A stretch of DNA of 64,000 nt, taken from Voacanga thouarsii. Taxonomy: Eukaryota; Streptophyta; Magnoliopsida; Gentianales; Apocynaceae. The DNA lies in contig JANUWF010001101.1 in the NCBI GenBank assembly GCA_026120185.1, positions 6,202,001-6,266,000 on the forward strand. The letters run 5' to 3'. Each line of letters opens with the position of its first letter. Within the stretch, counting starts at the first letter, position 1. Positions 13,407 to 26,043 of this stretch are shown piece after piece. A program made the translations under genes and the position numbers. A model generated the notes under the pieces. The model saw only the letters and a program-made list of their open reading frames with translations, was not told where the DNA came from and made no database searches.

Positions 13407-15399
13407 GAAGTGGCCCTATCTTTCCCCAATCTGGAACATGTGCATTTTCTTGAACATCTCTAAATAGCTGAAAGCATCTCCCTAATCCCTCCTCTGTAGT
13501 TAAATTGATGAAAAAAAATATTATTTCAAATATGGTAAAGAAGATTGGAATGATAACAATTATATAAAAGTTAAAAAAAATTGAATTTATCATGTATTCC
13601 TTGTACTCTGTAAAGGAAATCGACTCTCCTTTACAACTGATGCCACCACGAGACTGTTTCCCTTAGTAGACTGCACAATCTGCTGATGTTTGGAGACCTA
13701 CTAATACTGACTTATCTACACCAAATCGCTTGGATCGATCCAAGTGGGACATAAATTAACGGGTGTGGTCTTCCAAGTCCTTGATAAAGTGTTGAAAAAC
13801 CTCTTTGAACACTTTTTCTCCCAAATTCTCCGTATCTAAGGATTATGCTCAGGAGCCCAACAAAATAGCTTTTGCAAATATAATAGATGAACACAGTTAA
13901 AATTTCAATAACATATCAATTAGATTAAATTTGTATGCCAATACAATAAATGACCACTATTTAATTGAGTTTCGATAACATAAAAATGAGATTAAATTTG
14001 TGAGAAAGAAAAGGAAACATACTCCGTACTCGTTGAACCACATGTCAGTATGTACCTCGGGACATGTGCGTATGTAAGGTACGGTCCATTAAGCTGTTTC
14101 TTAAAAATGCCTGAATCTCTCTCACATATTTATGAGAACTAGCAAACATATTTTAAATCACAGGAAAGGAAAATAATATGGTTATAAATTAAATAATGTG
14201 TACTAGAATTAGAGATCATTAAATAATTATGAATTGCTTACCCCTCTCCTCGAGGAACAAGCACAAGCAAGGAGTCTGTGACTTGTGATCTTGTTTGCTA
14301 TAAACTAGAAGTAGAGGGATTTCTTGGAGAAGTATCTTCTGCCTACGAAGATGCATAGGAGACTGCTTGGGGTATAGAGAAGTAGGTGCATGTAATGGTA
14401 ACGGTGTGCGATAAGGGGGAGAATGTTAATCCTAACTATTGCCTCCAGAAGACTGTCTATGCTCAAACATCTTATTACTAAAACAGAACCATAAGCCTTT
14501 TGAAACTCATCCCTTAACAACATATATAGCAAAAACCACATTAAGAAACAACCATACTTAACAATCCCAAGCATATAAATTCATCCACAACAATAACCTT
14601 ATAACAACCATAAAGTCATTCAAAACTATCTTATATTCATATCATTTGTTGATCTTAAAACCACATATTGTTAATCATCTATTACTCATGGGGAGTGATC
14701 ACCTATAACTCATGAAGATATATTACAAAAGCATAAAATATACTAGTGGAGAAGAATAACACAGAAAAAGCCAAATCAATCAAGAGACAACCGAACTATA
14801 ATTAGCAAAATCAATCAATGTATGATTAATTATATCATTCAAGAATTAGTAAAACATGAAAGTTTAACATATATAATTGATCAAATATATAAGTAACAAC
14901 CATAAATAAAGTATATAATATAGATAAGGAACATATAAGAAAACTAATTTATTCACTCAAGTCTTCCTATGATATATATTCTTCTTCGTCCACATCTGCA
15001 ATGCTATCCGTATGCCAGTCACCTTTATCTTCATCTTCATCTTCAACTTCATTTGTACCCGCAATTAATACTTCTTCTTAGACATCCAACAAATCACTTG
15101 TGCCTTATTCATGAGCTAATGAACCAAGATCAACCACCAAGGATATGCTCATTTCATTATTAATATCTTGGTAAACTCTATCAATCACAGGTGCATCAAT
15201 GACATGTTAAGCTTTTATTTTGCACACAACTAACTAATTAGATCTTGGTCTTTTGCATCTTAGATATGAGGCATGGTGCACTTGAGATTCCTATTGAGCT
15301 AACACAAATGAATCATATTTTGTATAGCTCCTCTTGCGATTAATATCAACAATCTAATAATATTTAAGTCAATCATACTTAAAAAGCATAACTTTTTGG

Positions 15400-17650
15400 T
15401 CATCATAATATTACACTTATGTTATACTTATTATATATATATAACATATATATTATATATATTTTGAATAAGTTATTAATTCTAATTTACAAAATAATTT
15501 TGATAGAGTCTCCCCTATAAAATGGACATTTTATAAGTACTAATGCCATATTTAAACATATTTTAAGTATTATCAATAAAATAAACACATAAAATCTGCC
15601 AACCAATTATTAACCCACCATCTCCATGCATTTATGAACCATACAAAAATATATAGTATAAAACCAACTTAAGGATAATCATCTATTACCTATAAGGAGT
15701 GATCACCCATAACTCATAAGGAATAATCACTCATCACTTATAGGGATCTAGTCATGCAAACTCATCAAGTTAATCATAAAAGTAAAAACTCTTGTACCTT
15801 TATAGAAATAGTTTTAGAAATTTGTTATCTTCAACTGCAATAAGTGAATAGGAAATCCAGTAGTCGCCAAGATAATATGATTAATCAATCATGAAAAACC
15901 ACTTATGAAATTGCATTTTTGTGAGTAATTTGGATACTTGATGACACGAAGGTACCTAAAATCTTATCAGCACAAAGCAAGCATTCAAACTTACCAAATT
16001 ACTGCACAATTACATTACAAGGATTGGACTATTGAAAGAATGTAATAATGCCTAAATAGCAAGAAACTAGTTCTCCCAAGGCCAAACAAACGATAATCTT
16101 GGTAGAATATGTAAAATGAGACTTCAATTTTCATTTGTTTTTTTAAAAAAAATTAGTTAACAATTCCAGAAAATGGTATTTGAGGAACATTGAAGTTGTA
16201 AAGTGACAATTAAGGTTCTTTTATTGTGAAGGTAGTTTAAATTTGCAAAAGATAAGCCATTCTTGTGACAAAATAGTGAGAATTTTGAGAGGATTATTCT
16301 ATGACCATCGCAAAATGTTCTGACAGAATAGTGAGTGTTTCCCTTACAAATTTCTACTTCTCATTTTTTTTGAATATGATAAGTCAGCACAAATACGTAG
16401 TAAAATTATAATGGATTAGTGAGAGTTTATGTACAATTTTTTTTTAAATTTTTTTCAAAAAATATAAGATTCCATTGTAAAACTCTCGCTAATTTGCGAG
16501 AATTTTTCAAGGGTGATTTTATGACCTCTCAAAATGTTGCAACAAAATAGTGAGTGTTTCCTTTAGAAATTTCTTCTTCTCATTTTTTTGAATATGATAA
16601 ACCATCGCAAATACGTTGCAAACTTATGACGGATTAGCAATAGTTTATGAATAATTTTTTTCTTTTTACTCTTTCTTTTTTTTTTAAATATGAGATTCCA
16701 TCACAAAGCTCTCACGTATTTTCCAAAATTTTGCAAGGGTTATTTATGACCGTCTCAAATCCATTGCAAAACGTTACAACAGAATAGTGAATATTTTCCT
16801 TACAAATTTCTATGCTTACTTTTTTGAATTATAATAAGTCATCGCAAATCTGTAGCAATGTTGCAACAGAAAAGTGAGATTCTCGTACAAAATTTTCTTC
16901 TCGCTTTAAACGAAAAAAAAAAAGATTATGTTGCAAAGTTCTTACTGATTTTCGAGAATTTTATGGTGGTTATTTTTGGACCATCATACATGCGCAGTAT
17001 ATCTGCGATGGCATTGTGAGGGATTTTTAACTCCAATTTCCATATTTTTTTTCCCAAAATAATTAGATGTAGTCACTAAATCCTTGCTGATATTTCAAGG
17101 AAACATTACATCACTGATGTGTCACAAATTTGCAATGGATTTGTGAGGGTTAGTCAATGCGTCTCTACATTTTATTCTCGTTGGTGTGCCATCAACCTGT
17201 TGAAAATATCTGTCACTACCTACAAGTTCTCTTTTAGTGATTACGGTCGACCATTAGCACCAAATCTACCTCCTCTTCTTTTTTTCTTCTTTTTCCTTCT
17301 CCCCTACTTTTTTCTTCTTTTTCCTCCTCCTTTATTATCCATTGAACCACCCCTTCAAATCCCCCAAGCACCACCTTTGTCAATCAATCGACAATTGCGC
17401 AACCAGGAGCTGTCACACTAGGTGTAGCCTCTACCACCATTTTTGTCAAACAATAGACAATTGTGCAACCAATTAGTTGTATTTGTCGAGTGAATGTAGT
17501 TATAGGGAAGATGCTCAATTTCTCCACCACCTCTTGTTACTAGTCATACTAATAAAATAGGGTAAGAAGTAAACTATTTTTTAGAATTGAAGGCTTCATT
17601 TTAGTTAGAAAAATATGAAAGTAAGAAACCCAATTTCATGTTCATACCAA
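15400..17650. repeat. AT-rich region with imperfect 220-240-bp repeats
   Basis: From about 16,220 to 17,000 a module containing AATAGTGAGTGTTTCC, TCGCAAATACGT and TTGCGAGAATTTT-like segments recurs (AATAGTGAG near 16,329 and 16,547, degenerate near 16,785 and 16,871). Repeats of this kind, with GCAA and GCGA cores, are typical of CACTA subterminal regions. Pyrimidine-rich 17,270-17,345 opens a spurious reading frame. No gene is seen. Confidence 0.5.
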
Positions 17651-18115
17651 GAACACTACAAGAATCTGACTAATTAGCGATCGACATTTCCGTCGCTAAT
17701 TGTTCAATGATTATTATTCAACGACTGATTAACGATGACACACCAGAAGCTGCTATTTTTCAGTAGCTAAATTATTAGTGACCAGAAAAACCTAGCGGTC
17801 AGTAATTAGCGACCGCATCTTTGTTGCTACTTAAGTCACAAATAAAGGGGGGAAAATCAAATTTTTTGAAAAAATAATTGACGATATCGGTCGGTAATTA
17901 GCGTTGCGAGTACAATCCAACGCTAAAGTTGGTTGTAAAGTAGCAACAGAATATTGATATCGATCATCAATTAGCAACCAAAATCAGTAACGAAATATAA
18001 GTATAAAATATAGTAGTATTTAAGCCTACTGCTTAGTTTAATTAGTTTGGACATTGGAAATAAATCTAAAGTTCCCTCAAAATAGTGTTGCCATTATGTT
18101 ATATTATTACTAAGT

Positions 18116-18165
18116 AGTGTGTGTGTGTGTGTGCGCGCGCGTGCGCACACGCTTGTGTGTATATG
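18116..18165. repeat. TG/CG microsatellite
   Basis: Alternating purine-pyrimidine tract (TG)n(CG)nTGCGCACACGC, an alternation of the kind that can form left-handed DNA. It lies in the non-coding interior of the CACTA element. Confidence 0.8.
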
Positions 18166-18989
18166 TAATTTTGTATCAATACTATTTAGGTACCAAATTT
18201 TTTTTAGTACCAAGTTCTAAAAATATCATACAGTTGTAATAATTTAAAGGTCTTCTTCCTTTTTGTAACTTAAGGAAATTAGGCATTTTAGAACCCATCC
18301 AAAAGAAAATAGACATGTTATGTGCTAGAGTTATTAGATTATTAGTTGTGTATCCCTATTAGATGCGTAAAAAATTGGGGAGGAAAAGGGATATCATATT
18401 GGAGACTTTTGTTTACTAATTAAATTGAAATTGAATTCTTCATAGAATTTGCAAAATGGTGATTAACTTATTGATACAGTTGTTGTTAAAGTAACAGTGA
18501 TAGCTAACTTTAACAAACTGAACATATGGTGCAATTCGATTAGGAGAGTATATTAACCTAAGTTTGATGGGGGAGGTAATTGATGCAGAATTTAGAAGTC
18601 TATCTACTGAAGATCTCTGGGATATCTTGACATAAGCTTGCAGCCAAATCTGATGAGGATTTTATTTCAAGTTAGATTGGGTAATGAAGGGAAGAAACAG
18701 CGAGCATTTAAGGAAACATTTAGAGTGATGAAGATTTTTGTAGCTTCCAAGTCCTAGTAAAATTAGGTGTCTCTATGAAGCATAAATAAAGCTGACTTGA
18801 AGGAGGAAAGGGTGTTCAAGAAAATAAAATTTCTAAGTGAGCACACTTACAGAGTTTCTATGCAAAGTGAGAATGGTTTTTATGATCATAATCTGAGATT
18901 GTTCTGATGCAACTATAGTTAGTGTTAGTGTCTTTTTATTGTTTTGTTGTATCAGCAATTCAATTAAACTTTGCATCTATTTTCTCCTC

Positions 18990-19445
18990 ATCCACTTGTA
19001 TAGACTTAATCAAACTATTCTTCAAATCCATTATCTTTCAGGTTGAAAATGTTTGAGTCAAACAAAGACCCATAGAATTGCTAAAATAATGATTGCTGGG
19101 TGACCAATCATGCTAGGTTGAGTTCAACAATGGTCTTCTACAAGTTTGATAGAAAGAGCATTGTGTCGTGTTTTGTTAGATTCCACTAAAAATACGTGCT
19201 GATTTGAGATAAGTATTGCTATTATAACTTTTGTTAAAGTTTAGTGAATTTTTTTTTATTGGTCGAAGACCTGCAAATATAGCCCAAACTACATTACCAA
19301 TTTACTGTGTTTATTAGACTCTTTATATTATGATCTATCAAACTAACATAGCTTTAATAAGAAGTTTAACAAAACTATAGGAGATCGACAATCCAAACCT
19401 AACACTTACTATAATTGGACCATTATTTTATTTCTATCCTAAATG
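18990..19445 (+). repeat. Left arm of long imperfect inverted repeat
   Basis: The arm (for example GTTGAGTTCAACAATGGTCT near 19,117) reappears reversed in 20,375-20,850. Similarity is clear for more than 300 bp and fades outward. The pair encloses about 0.9 kb holding the DUF4216 remnant. Confidence 0.65.
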
Positions 19446-19629
19446 AGTGTCACTAGTATAGTATTTTTTCTGCTTTGTATGCGAGAAAATATTATATGGA
19501 AGTTATAGTCATATTATCATCTATATGGATAATTATTAAAATGTAGTTTCCTGGTAATCTAAAACAAAGCATTATGCTTTTTAAATGTCATTGATCAAAC
19601 ATTAAATTGTGGAATGAGTGTGCATCCGC

Positions 19630-19987
19630 AGTATAAACTTGTTGGTATTAACCACGAAAAGAGCTACCCTAACTACGATCCATTTGTTCTAACTCAACAA
19701 GTTAGCCAAGTATATTAAGAATTATATCCAAGAACTAAGAGGCCAAGATCTGCAAATTGGATGGTAGTTTGCAAAATAAAAGATCGCCAAATATAGATGC
19801 ACCTGTGGTTGATATAACTTTTCAAGAAGAAGTACATGGTACAAATGAGGTAAATATATCATTAATAGTTGATCTTGGCAACTTAACACGTGAGTCTGGC
19901 ATAAAAGAGTTGTTGAATATTCAAGTGCAAGCTCTAATAGGATATGAAAATTCTCCTACAAATGACGAAGAAAATGAAGGTGAATAG
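19630..19987 (+). pseudogene. CACTA first-ORF fragment (DUF4216 and tail)
   Basis: Around 19,636-19,770 the plus strand encodes a relic resembling the HYKLVDIN... YPKYNPFVLAQQV block of the CACTA at 57.5 kb, broken by a stop. The open stretch 19,757-19,987 matches the following acidic tail (DAPVV...QEEV). The rest of the transposase is missing. It lies in the loop of the inverted repeat at 18,990-20,850. Confidence 0.6.
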
Positions 19988-20374
19988 GATACGAATAGCA
20001 ATACCTCAGTGGATAAAGAGGAATATATATCAAAGGATGATTCCAGTGAATGGGTAAGATTTCCATTGATTACATCATCTTACAATTTATACGTTAAATT
20101 ATGTGAATACATATGATGTTGTTCAAGGACCTATTTAGAGAGGTCACCATAGTTGAAGGGCATTTTTCAATAATTTACGAAATCTATATTTGGTTTATAT
20201 ACGATGTTGTTGGCGAAGACTTACATGCTTTATTTTGTTTGTTGGATTTATTGGGCTAGTTTGAGTTGCAATAATGTGGCTTTCATGCCTAGAAAAGTTC
20301 TACTTTTTGGGAAAACTCTTGCAAAATTTTTTCTCAATGCTATGTTTATGGGAAAATATGATAAATTTTTTTAA

Positions 20375-20850
20375 TCATTTAGGACTTTTCGTTCGTGCTT
20401 TTCCACCATTAAACTTATACATTATCATTTATTTTTAACTATTGGGTTTGGTTTTATTAATCTCCTATAATTTTGTTAAATTTCCTATTAAAGGTACGTT
20501 AGTTTGACAGATAAGTAATATAAAGAGTCTAACAAATACAACAAATTAATAACACAGTTTGGCTATAACAAACCTACATCTGTAGGTCTATAACGAGTAA
20601 AAATGATATATTAAACTTTAACAAAATTTACAATCGTAATATTTATCTCAATTCACTAAGTGTTCCTAGTGGAATCTAACATGAACATAACACAGTACTC
20701 TTTCTGTCAAACTTGCAAAAGACCATTGTTGAACTCAACCCAACATAATTGATCTCCCATCAACCATTGTTACAACAACTCAAGGGGTCTTCATTTGACA
20801 ACAGAGACCTTCTCTTCTGAGAAGTAATTGCTTTCCAAAAATCAGATTAA
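20375..20850 (-). repeat. Right arm of long imperfect inverted repeat
   Basis: Reverse-complement partner of 18,990-19,445; the best conserved part is 20,660-20,745. Confidence 0.65.
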
Positions 20851-21510
20851 TTCAAGTCCCAACTGAAGTATAAGCGGTATTGAATTGTATAAACTTGAAC
20901 CTCTAATGCAAACACTTAATTACAACAATATCACTGTAGTTGTTTTCATCAAACCTTCTCAATATATAAACATGAATTTCACCCATTATCTTTTTTGAAC
21001 TCACTAAAGGAAGAGTTTTTCTTTCTGAACTCAAACACCTTTTTCTTTCGGGTCGACTGAGTATATATACACAATAGAGGCATTGTATTTTCATTGAAAT
21101 AGGAAACTATTGAAACTATGTATTCCTTAAAGGTTTTCTATGCACAATGCAATTTCTTTCTTTCTCGAAGTTATCTTTTTGTAGAACAAGATATTTGTTT
21201 GATTTATTTCCAAGATCTTTTACAAAATCTTCTACAAGTATTAGCAAGATCTTTAAGCGATTGCCTTACAAAATATTTTGTGGATATTAGATTCTAAAAC
21301 CATATACATTATTACCACATCAAACTGTGTCAATTATTCTGTTTCCTAAATAGACTTGACGTATCACAGTGTGTTAAAGAATCCTATTGAAGTTACAACA
21401 ACATAAGTTCTAATATTAACAAATATTCTACTTATTCTATTATTTACATCTTTCATGTTGAATGTGGATACAATAAATGTGCTAATTTTTTATTTTTTCC
21501 TCTTCTAGCT
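20851..21510. other. No recognisable gene
   Basis: AT-rich sequence between the inverted repeat and the next CACTA exon. No motif or reading frame that I can support. Confidence 0.5.
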
Positions 21511-23154
21511 ATGTCTTCTAATGGAGTCGTGGAAGAGGGGACAAGAGGGTCAACAAGCTCATACTCCATCCTTTGGTTAGCTAGCTCGGCTTCCAGTGTT
21601 CAACCATTACATGCTTCAACTAGATGGGAAGGGGTGGCACCCCAAAAGTTCTATCATCCACTATTTCTTCGCATGCCATTGGGTCGCAAGTCCAGGACTC
21701 CAAGCTATGGATTGTTCCATGAGGAAATAAATAGATAACAGAATCAATTTTATTATATGTTAGGTATTATTATAATTGATTTAGCGATTAATGTATTTAT
21801 GTTTCATATTTTTATGCTAAAAAATGTTCACTGACTCAGACAAATGTGTTCAAGAAATTAAAAATATAATGAAGCAGTACTTCAATAGCCTATATCCAAC
21901 ATACGCGTACGTCTTAAGGAATATGCAAGACTTATGGTTTCAAAAATTTGGAGTAAGTTATCGTCAAATATTATTTATTATTTAATTACTAAGTTATATA
22001 CTAATCACAAGTTTTAATCGCGATTTGTGGAAATAATTCTGGTGGAGAGATAATCACAATACCTAAATCGGATCTGTTTGGAAGAAGATGTGTCAAATAA
22101 GGTTTTCGAACATGATGTCTGAGTTAAGGAAGAAGGATGGTGGGACATGTCCTCATTAGATAGAGGCTCAGTTTTGGAATAAGATTTGCTAGCATTGAGG
22201 TATAGATAAGTATAAAAAGCTTTCAACCGTCATCAAGAAGAATCGAGGATAGGGTTATACCCATACTACCAGGTCTATCTCGATCACATACCACGAAGAG
22301 TATTTGGTAGTTTTATTTCATTTTAACTACTTTTTTTCTTACTTAATTTGAAATGAATTTATATAAAATTATGATTATTGTATTTTATTAACATGAATAT
22401 ATCGGGTGAAGTAGAGGAATTCTTTCAGTTACACAGATACATTTGAAATGTTACATGTCTTTCAAAGTGGGCCTATGTAGGGCCAATTCGTTGGTGATCA
22501 CTCTCACTAGACTTTGGTAGTAGATAGATTAATTATCTTGAAATTCATTATATTTTGTTTATTTACATTTTATTTTAGCATCTACCACTAACGGTTCCTA
22601 TGTTTTTTTAGGATGATGTGAGAAATCTCAAGTGGCACTATTCCTAGCTCGAATCTAGTAGCTCAGTAAACTTGACTGCTCCTTCTAACGACAAGACCAT
22701 GTTTGTAGAGGTACAAGGTGGGTTTTAACATCAATTGAGTTTATAGGTTAGAATTAGAAGCGCTAAGTGTCCAGTCTCAATTGCATTAGAGCGAACTAGA
22801 GACATATTCCACTACTTCTATAGCTACTAATATAGGACATATAGTAGATTAAAGGCTACAGTAGATCGAGCATAGGTTCCGTAGGTATTATGGCAGGTGA
22901 ATGGACTTATATTGGCAAATGATTAGGCAGCGAGATTCTATATGTACGAGTTGGATGATAGCTATGTTGGAGAAGATGGGCATTCCTACACTACATATAC
23001 CTTCTTAAATGATATTGATGTTCTCCTAGTCGATGTGGATATTGATGATGATCCCGATACCAATGGTAAATTCAATCCAGCTGACAAGCACCTAGGCCCA
23101 TGTATGGGTTCTGATACTCTTCCTCCACCTCCTTTGCAACTGCTCATTCATTAA
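21511..23154 (+). pseudogene. Remnants of CACTA second ORF
   Basis: Four blocks match, in order, the exons of the second gene of the CACTA at 55-57 kb. They are a Ser-rich N-terminus (21,511-21,738), a block like RCVREIVEIFRRHY (about 21,835-21,955), a block around 22,020-22,320, and a block with FVEVQGG (near 22,700) followed by an acidic and Pro-rich end (22,942-23,154). Intronic sequence lies between them. Stops interrupt each. This gene is known in plant CACTA elements as the accessory (TNPA-position) or plant-transposase En/Spm gene. Confidence 0.6.
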
Positions 23155-23399
23155 CTATATGACTTTGTTATACTTATTTCTATGATGTTTATGCATTGAT
23201 ACTTATTTGCATATAATGTTCTGATACTTATTTTTGGAAACTATTTTACCTTTTTAGACACTTACTACACATTTATATTATACTTATTTTCTATTTTTAA
23301 ATTATATTTGGTTGCATAATATTATTTTGGAACTAGTATATGCATATAAAAATTGATTCAAATAGAGTTGATAATTTTAGAAAATTTTAAAAAATGAAA

Positions 23400-24000
23400 A
23401 AAAAAGGAATCTGTATCAAAACCCTTACAATTTGTGATGAAAATAGCAATGGCTAAAAAACAAGAAAGTACGAAAATCGTAGCAAAACCCTTGCAATTTG
23501 CAAGGATATAGCGACGGCTAGAAAATAAGAAAGTAAAATAATAATAATAATAATAAAAATTGTAGCATAACTCTTGCAATTTGCTATAATTTTGCAATGC
23601 CGAAAATGGTTAACTACAGCAAAAACTTACAAATTGCGATGGACATAAATTGTGTTAGGAAAAAACCGTAACATCTCCTCACCATTTGTAATACAATTGA
23701 AACGGCCACAGGAACACCATAGCAAAACCTTTGCAAATAGTGATAATATTGCGATGATAAAAAATGATAAAGTAAGCAAATCTTAGCCAAATCGTAGCAA
23801 AAAGCAATACGCTTGCAACGACTAATTGAATGACCCTCGTACATCCGTAGCTAAGCACAACAAATTCACTATGGTGCCAATGGCCACCATCGCAAATCTC
23901 TTGACAAAAATATAATGAACTCATTTATTTTTAATCTAATTTCGTCTCAAACTCATCATAATTTGCAATAGTTTTGTGAGGGGTATTAATTTTGATTATA
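23400..24000. repeat. CACTA subterminal-like repeats
   Basis: Motifs of the type GTAGCAAAACCCTTGCAATTTG recur about every 60-110 bp between 23,415 and 23,800, with GCGACGG elements. A short AAT microsatellite lies at about 23,539-23,556. Confidence 0.5.
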
Positions 24001-24480
24001 AAATTCAATACAAAGCAATATTTTCAGAACTGGACTGGATATCGAATCGAAAAATTTACTAGTTCATGATTTAATGATCTAACCGTAATTGAATCGGTAA
24101 TATTATAATTTAAAAATTAAAAATATAATTATTTTAAAAATTAAAGTTGATCAATAATATAATGTAATTTAAGTCTATAAAGATATAAACATTCAAAATC
24201 ATTATTAAAAGTAATCATTCTTAATTTATAACTAATAATCTAACACACAACAAATTTTAAAATAGTTTATTGAATTATATAATTTAATTTACACCAAAAA
24301 TTATAAAATTTGCCCCCAAATTTTTTTAAAACAATGACCGGTTCAATGTTGGACTGGCCGATTCACGGTCCAACACAGTTTACATTATCCAACGCGATTT
24401 TTTGAGCGTCCGAGTTAAACAAACGAATCGGACCGCTTGAGGGACCGATTCAAGGTCCGACCAACCGGTCCGGTCCCAAA
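24000..24480 (-). repeat. Unclassified insertion with ACCGGT-rich ends
   Basis: The block interrupts the GCAATTTGC repeat region. One side has repeated CCGGTC / GGACCG / GAATCGG motifs (24,335-24,475) and the other a TCGAATCG / GAATCGG segment (24,040-24,100), with a very AT-rich middle. It could be a non-autonomous DNA element; I cannot name a family. Confidence 0.35.
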
Positions 24481-24779
24481 AAGCTTGATATGAAGGACTC
24501 TTGCAATGTGCAACGATTTTGTGATGACTTTTTTCTCATTGCAAAGCTGTAGCAATTTTCCCATTTTGTCATTCTTTGGTAAAAAATTATTTTTTTTCCT
24601 AGCAAATTCGTCGCAAATGACAAGAGTTTTCTCGAGCTGTTACAAAAATTTTGATTTATTATGCCCATTTTTACTAAAGTTTTTTGCTGTAGCTATGCCG
24701 TCGTTAACTGAATTAGTGACAATTTGGTTATAATTTTTAGCCGTCACAAATTGTAAAAATTTTTGTAGCGACTTTATAT

Positions 24780-25560
24780 TTATCTCTCTCTCTTTTCCTA
24801 GTTTTAGTGGATAATGAAAAAAAAAATACTTAATTAGTGGATAATGAAAAAAATAATACTAAATTCATTTTTAGTTCTTTATCTAAAGTATTAAATCGTG
24901 ATGGAATAATGAAACACAAAATAACATTGAATTTCTTATTTTCTTTTTTTCACTGATCATATGCATATGGAGGGGATAAGGGAACGAAAAAAACTATAAA
25001 AGGCATACGCAGTCCCATAAAAAGGTTTTCAGCGAAGCAAAAGAAGAAATGATTGATCTTATCTTCTTTTTCTTGTTCCATCACAATCACTTCCGTAAAT
25101 GCGGAGTTAAAGATTCATTAATTATGGACTATAGCAATGTATGAAAATTGTGCTTGAAATACTTGCCAAAAATTGGACTGTCTATGACTTCTACTGCAAA
25201 TTCTATGTTTAGGTGGTTGTTGTTTCCATTGATCTGCCTCGTAATTGGACGACCAATTTCTTCTTCATTTTTATTTTCTTTTGGAACCCAGCAAATTAAA
25301 AAGAATGGAGAGAAAAGAATCATCGGCCAAAGAGGTGGAAACAGTGGGTATGTGGGAGGAGATTAGGGAGGGTTTCAAAATATGGTATTGAGAAGGGAAA
25401 GAGAAATAATTGAAGATTTCTTATTTTTAACACAAGGACAATAATCAAAAGGAACTTGTTGTAGGAGAATAATGTTTCTGATAATATCAGCAGCCATTAT
25501 GTAACTGATTTCGATTAATTAATTAATCATTCTCATTTTAATTCTTCTTTAATTTAAACC
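24780..25560. other. No recognisable gene
   Basis: AT-rich spacer between the CACTA end and the copia LTR. It contains a short duplicated segment (TTAGTGGATAATGAAAAAA at about 24,803 and 24,835) and nothing else that I can support. Confidence 0.5.
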
Positions 25561-25941
25561 TATTATGAATTATTTGAATCTTTATTAATTAGTGGAGGCT
25601 CTACTAATTATGGATTTATGTGAATTATTAGAAGATTTTTATGGATGTCCACCATTTAGTGGAGACACCATTAATTGAGATTAGTTGAAGATGATGTATG
25701 CCATAATGTAATCTACTAATTAGAGCTCTATAAATAGAGCTATTCTCTAAGCTTGTAGTACACCATCATTTTGTGAAAGAAAGATTAGTGAAAGAAAGAT
25801 TAGTGAAAGAAAGATTAGAGAAAGAATTGTGAGAGAAAAAAAGAGAGAAGTTTGAAGAGAAATTCTTGTGCAAATAATAGTTAGAGTTTTCTTAGTGTGT
25901 AGTGTGTAGATTTTATTCTAACACTACCCTAATTTTATAAC
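25561..25941 (+). repeat. 5' LTR of copia element
   Basis: 381 bp, starting TATTATGAATTATTTG. It holds a TATA-like box in a palindrome (25,723-25,741) and three copies of a 15-bp unit GAAAGAAAGATTAGT/A (about 25,780-25,825). It ends ...AATTTTATAAC, directly followed by ACGTTATCGGCACGAG, a leader sequence that may be the primer-binding region. Confidence 0.85.
25728..25737 (+). promoter_or_regulatory. LTR TATA box
   Basis: CTATAAATAG about 170 bp into the LTR, followed by AAGCTTG and a purine-rich region. This is the expected layout of the U3/R boundary of a plant copia LTR. Confidence 0.6.
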
Positions 25942-26043
25942 ACGTTATCGGCACGAGTCTCTACCGGTACAAAAGTTAGAAGACTAAGCACGAGTTTCTG
26001 CCGTTAACAAAACCAGAAGACAGGTACGCATTTATTGATCTCT

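Larger units (their letters stand above)
9923..15400 (-). pseudogene. Remnants of CACTA second ORF and DUF4216 region
   Basis: On the minus strand a KGRVYG-like stretch (near 11,680-11,690) and the block read from 13,405-13,500 match exons of the CACTA at 55-57 kb. 13,595-13,700 matches its 56,170-56,280 exon, and 15,180-15,400 matches its DUF4216 domain at 57,400-57,590. All are broken by stops and by two LTR insertions. The N-terminal transposase-associated and catalytic regions were not found. Confidence 0.55.
9923..17650 (-). mobile_element. Degenerate CACTA (En/Spm) element, minus strand
   Basis: Segments match the better preserved CACTA at 54,439-64,000 in the same order and strand. 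The end of the second gene is at 9,923-10,010 and 11,430-11,830, its middle exons at 13,407-13,900, and the DUF4216 region of the first gene at 15,180-15,400. Two solo LTRs (10,011-11,429 and 11,912-13,406) interrupt the second gene. The transposase core is missing. 15,400-17,100 is AT-rich and repeat-containing, like a CACTA subterminal region. Neither terminal CACTA motif of this copy was identified, so both ends are approximate. Confidence 0.6.
17654..24772 (+). mobile_element. Second degenerate CACTA element, plus strand
   Basis: The left end is CACTACAAGAATCTGAC at 17,654, followed by repeated AATTAGCGAC / GTCGCTAATT motifs. Pieces of a DUF4216 region (19,630-19,985) and of the second CACTA gene (21,511-23,154) follow on the plus strand. 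23,400-24,772 is again rich in GCAATTTGC / GCGACGG motifs and ends TTTTTGTAGCG, a plausible mutated copy of the inverse CACTA terminus. The 3-bp flanks GAA and ACT do not match, so the pairing of the two ends is not proven. The transposase core is absent. Confidence 0.55.

Noticed and set aside
17119..17421. Open frame of 100 codons with a Phe/Leu/Pro-rich stretch
   Set aside because: Its composition follows a pyrimidine tract (TTCTTTTTCC); no domain, no conserved start, within CACTA-like non-coding repeats.
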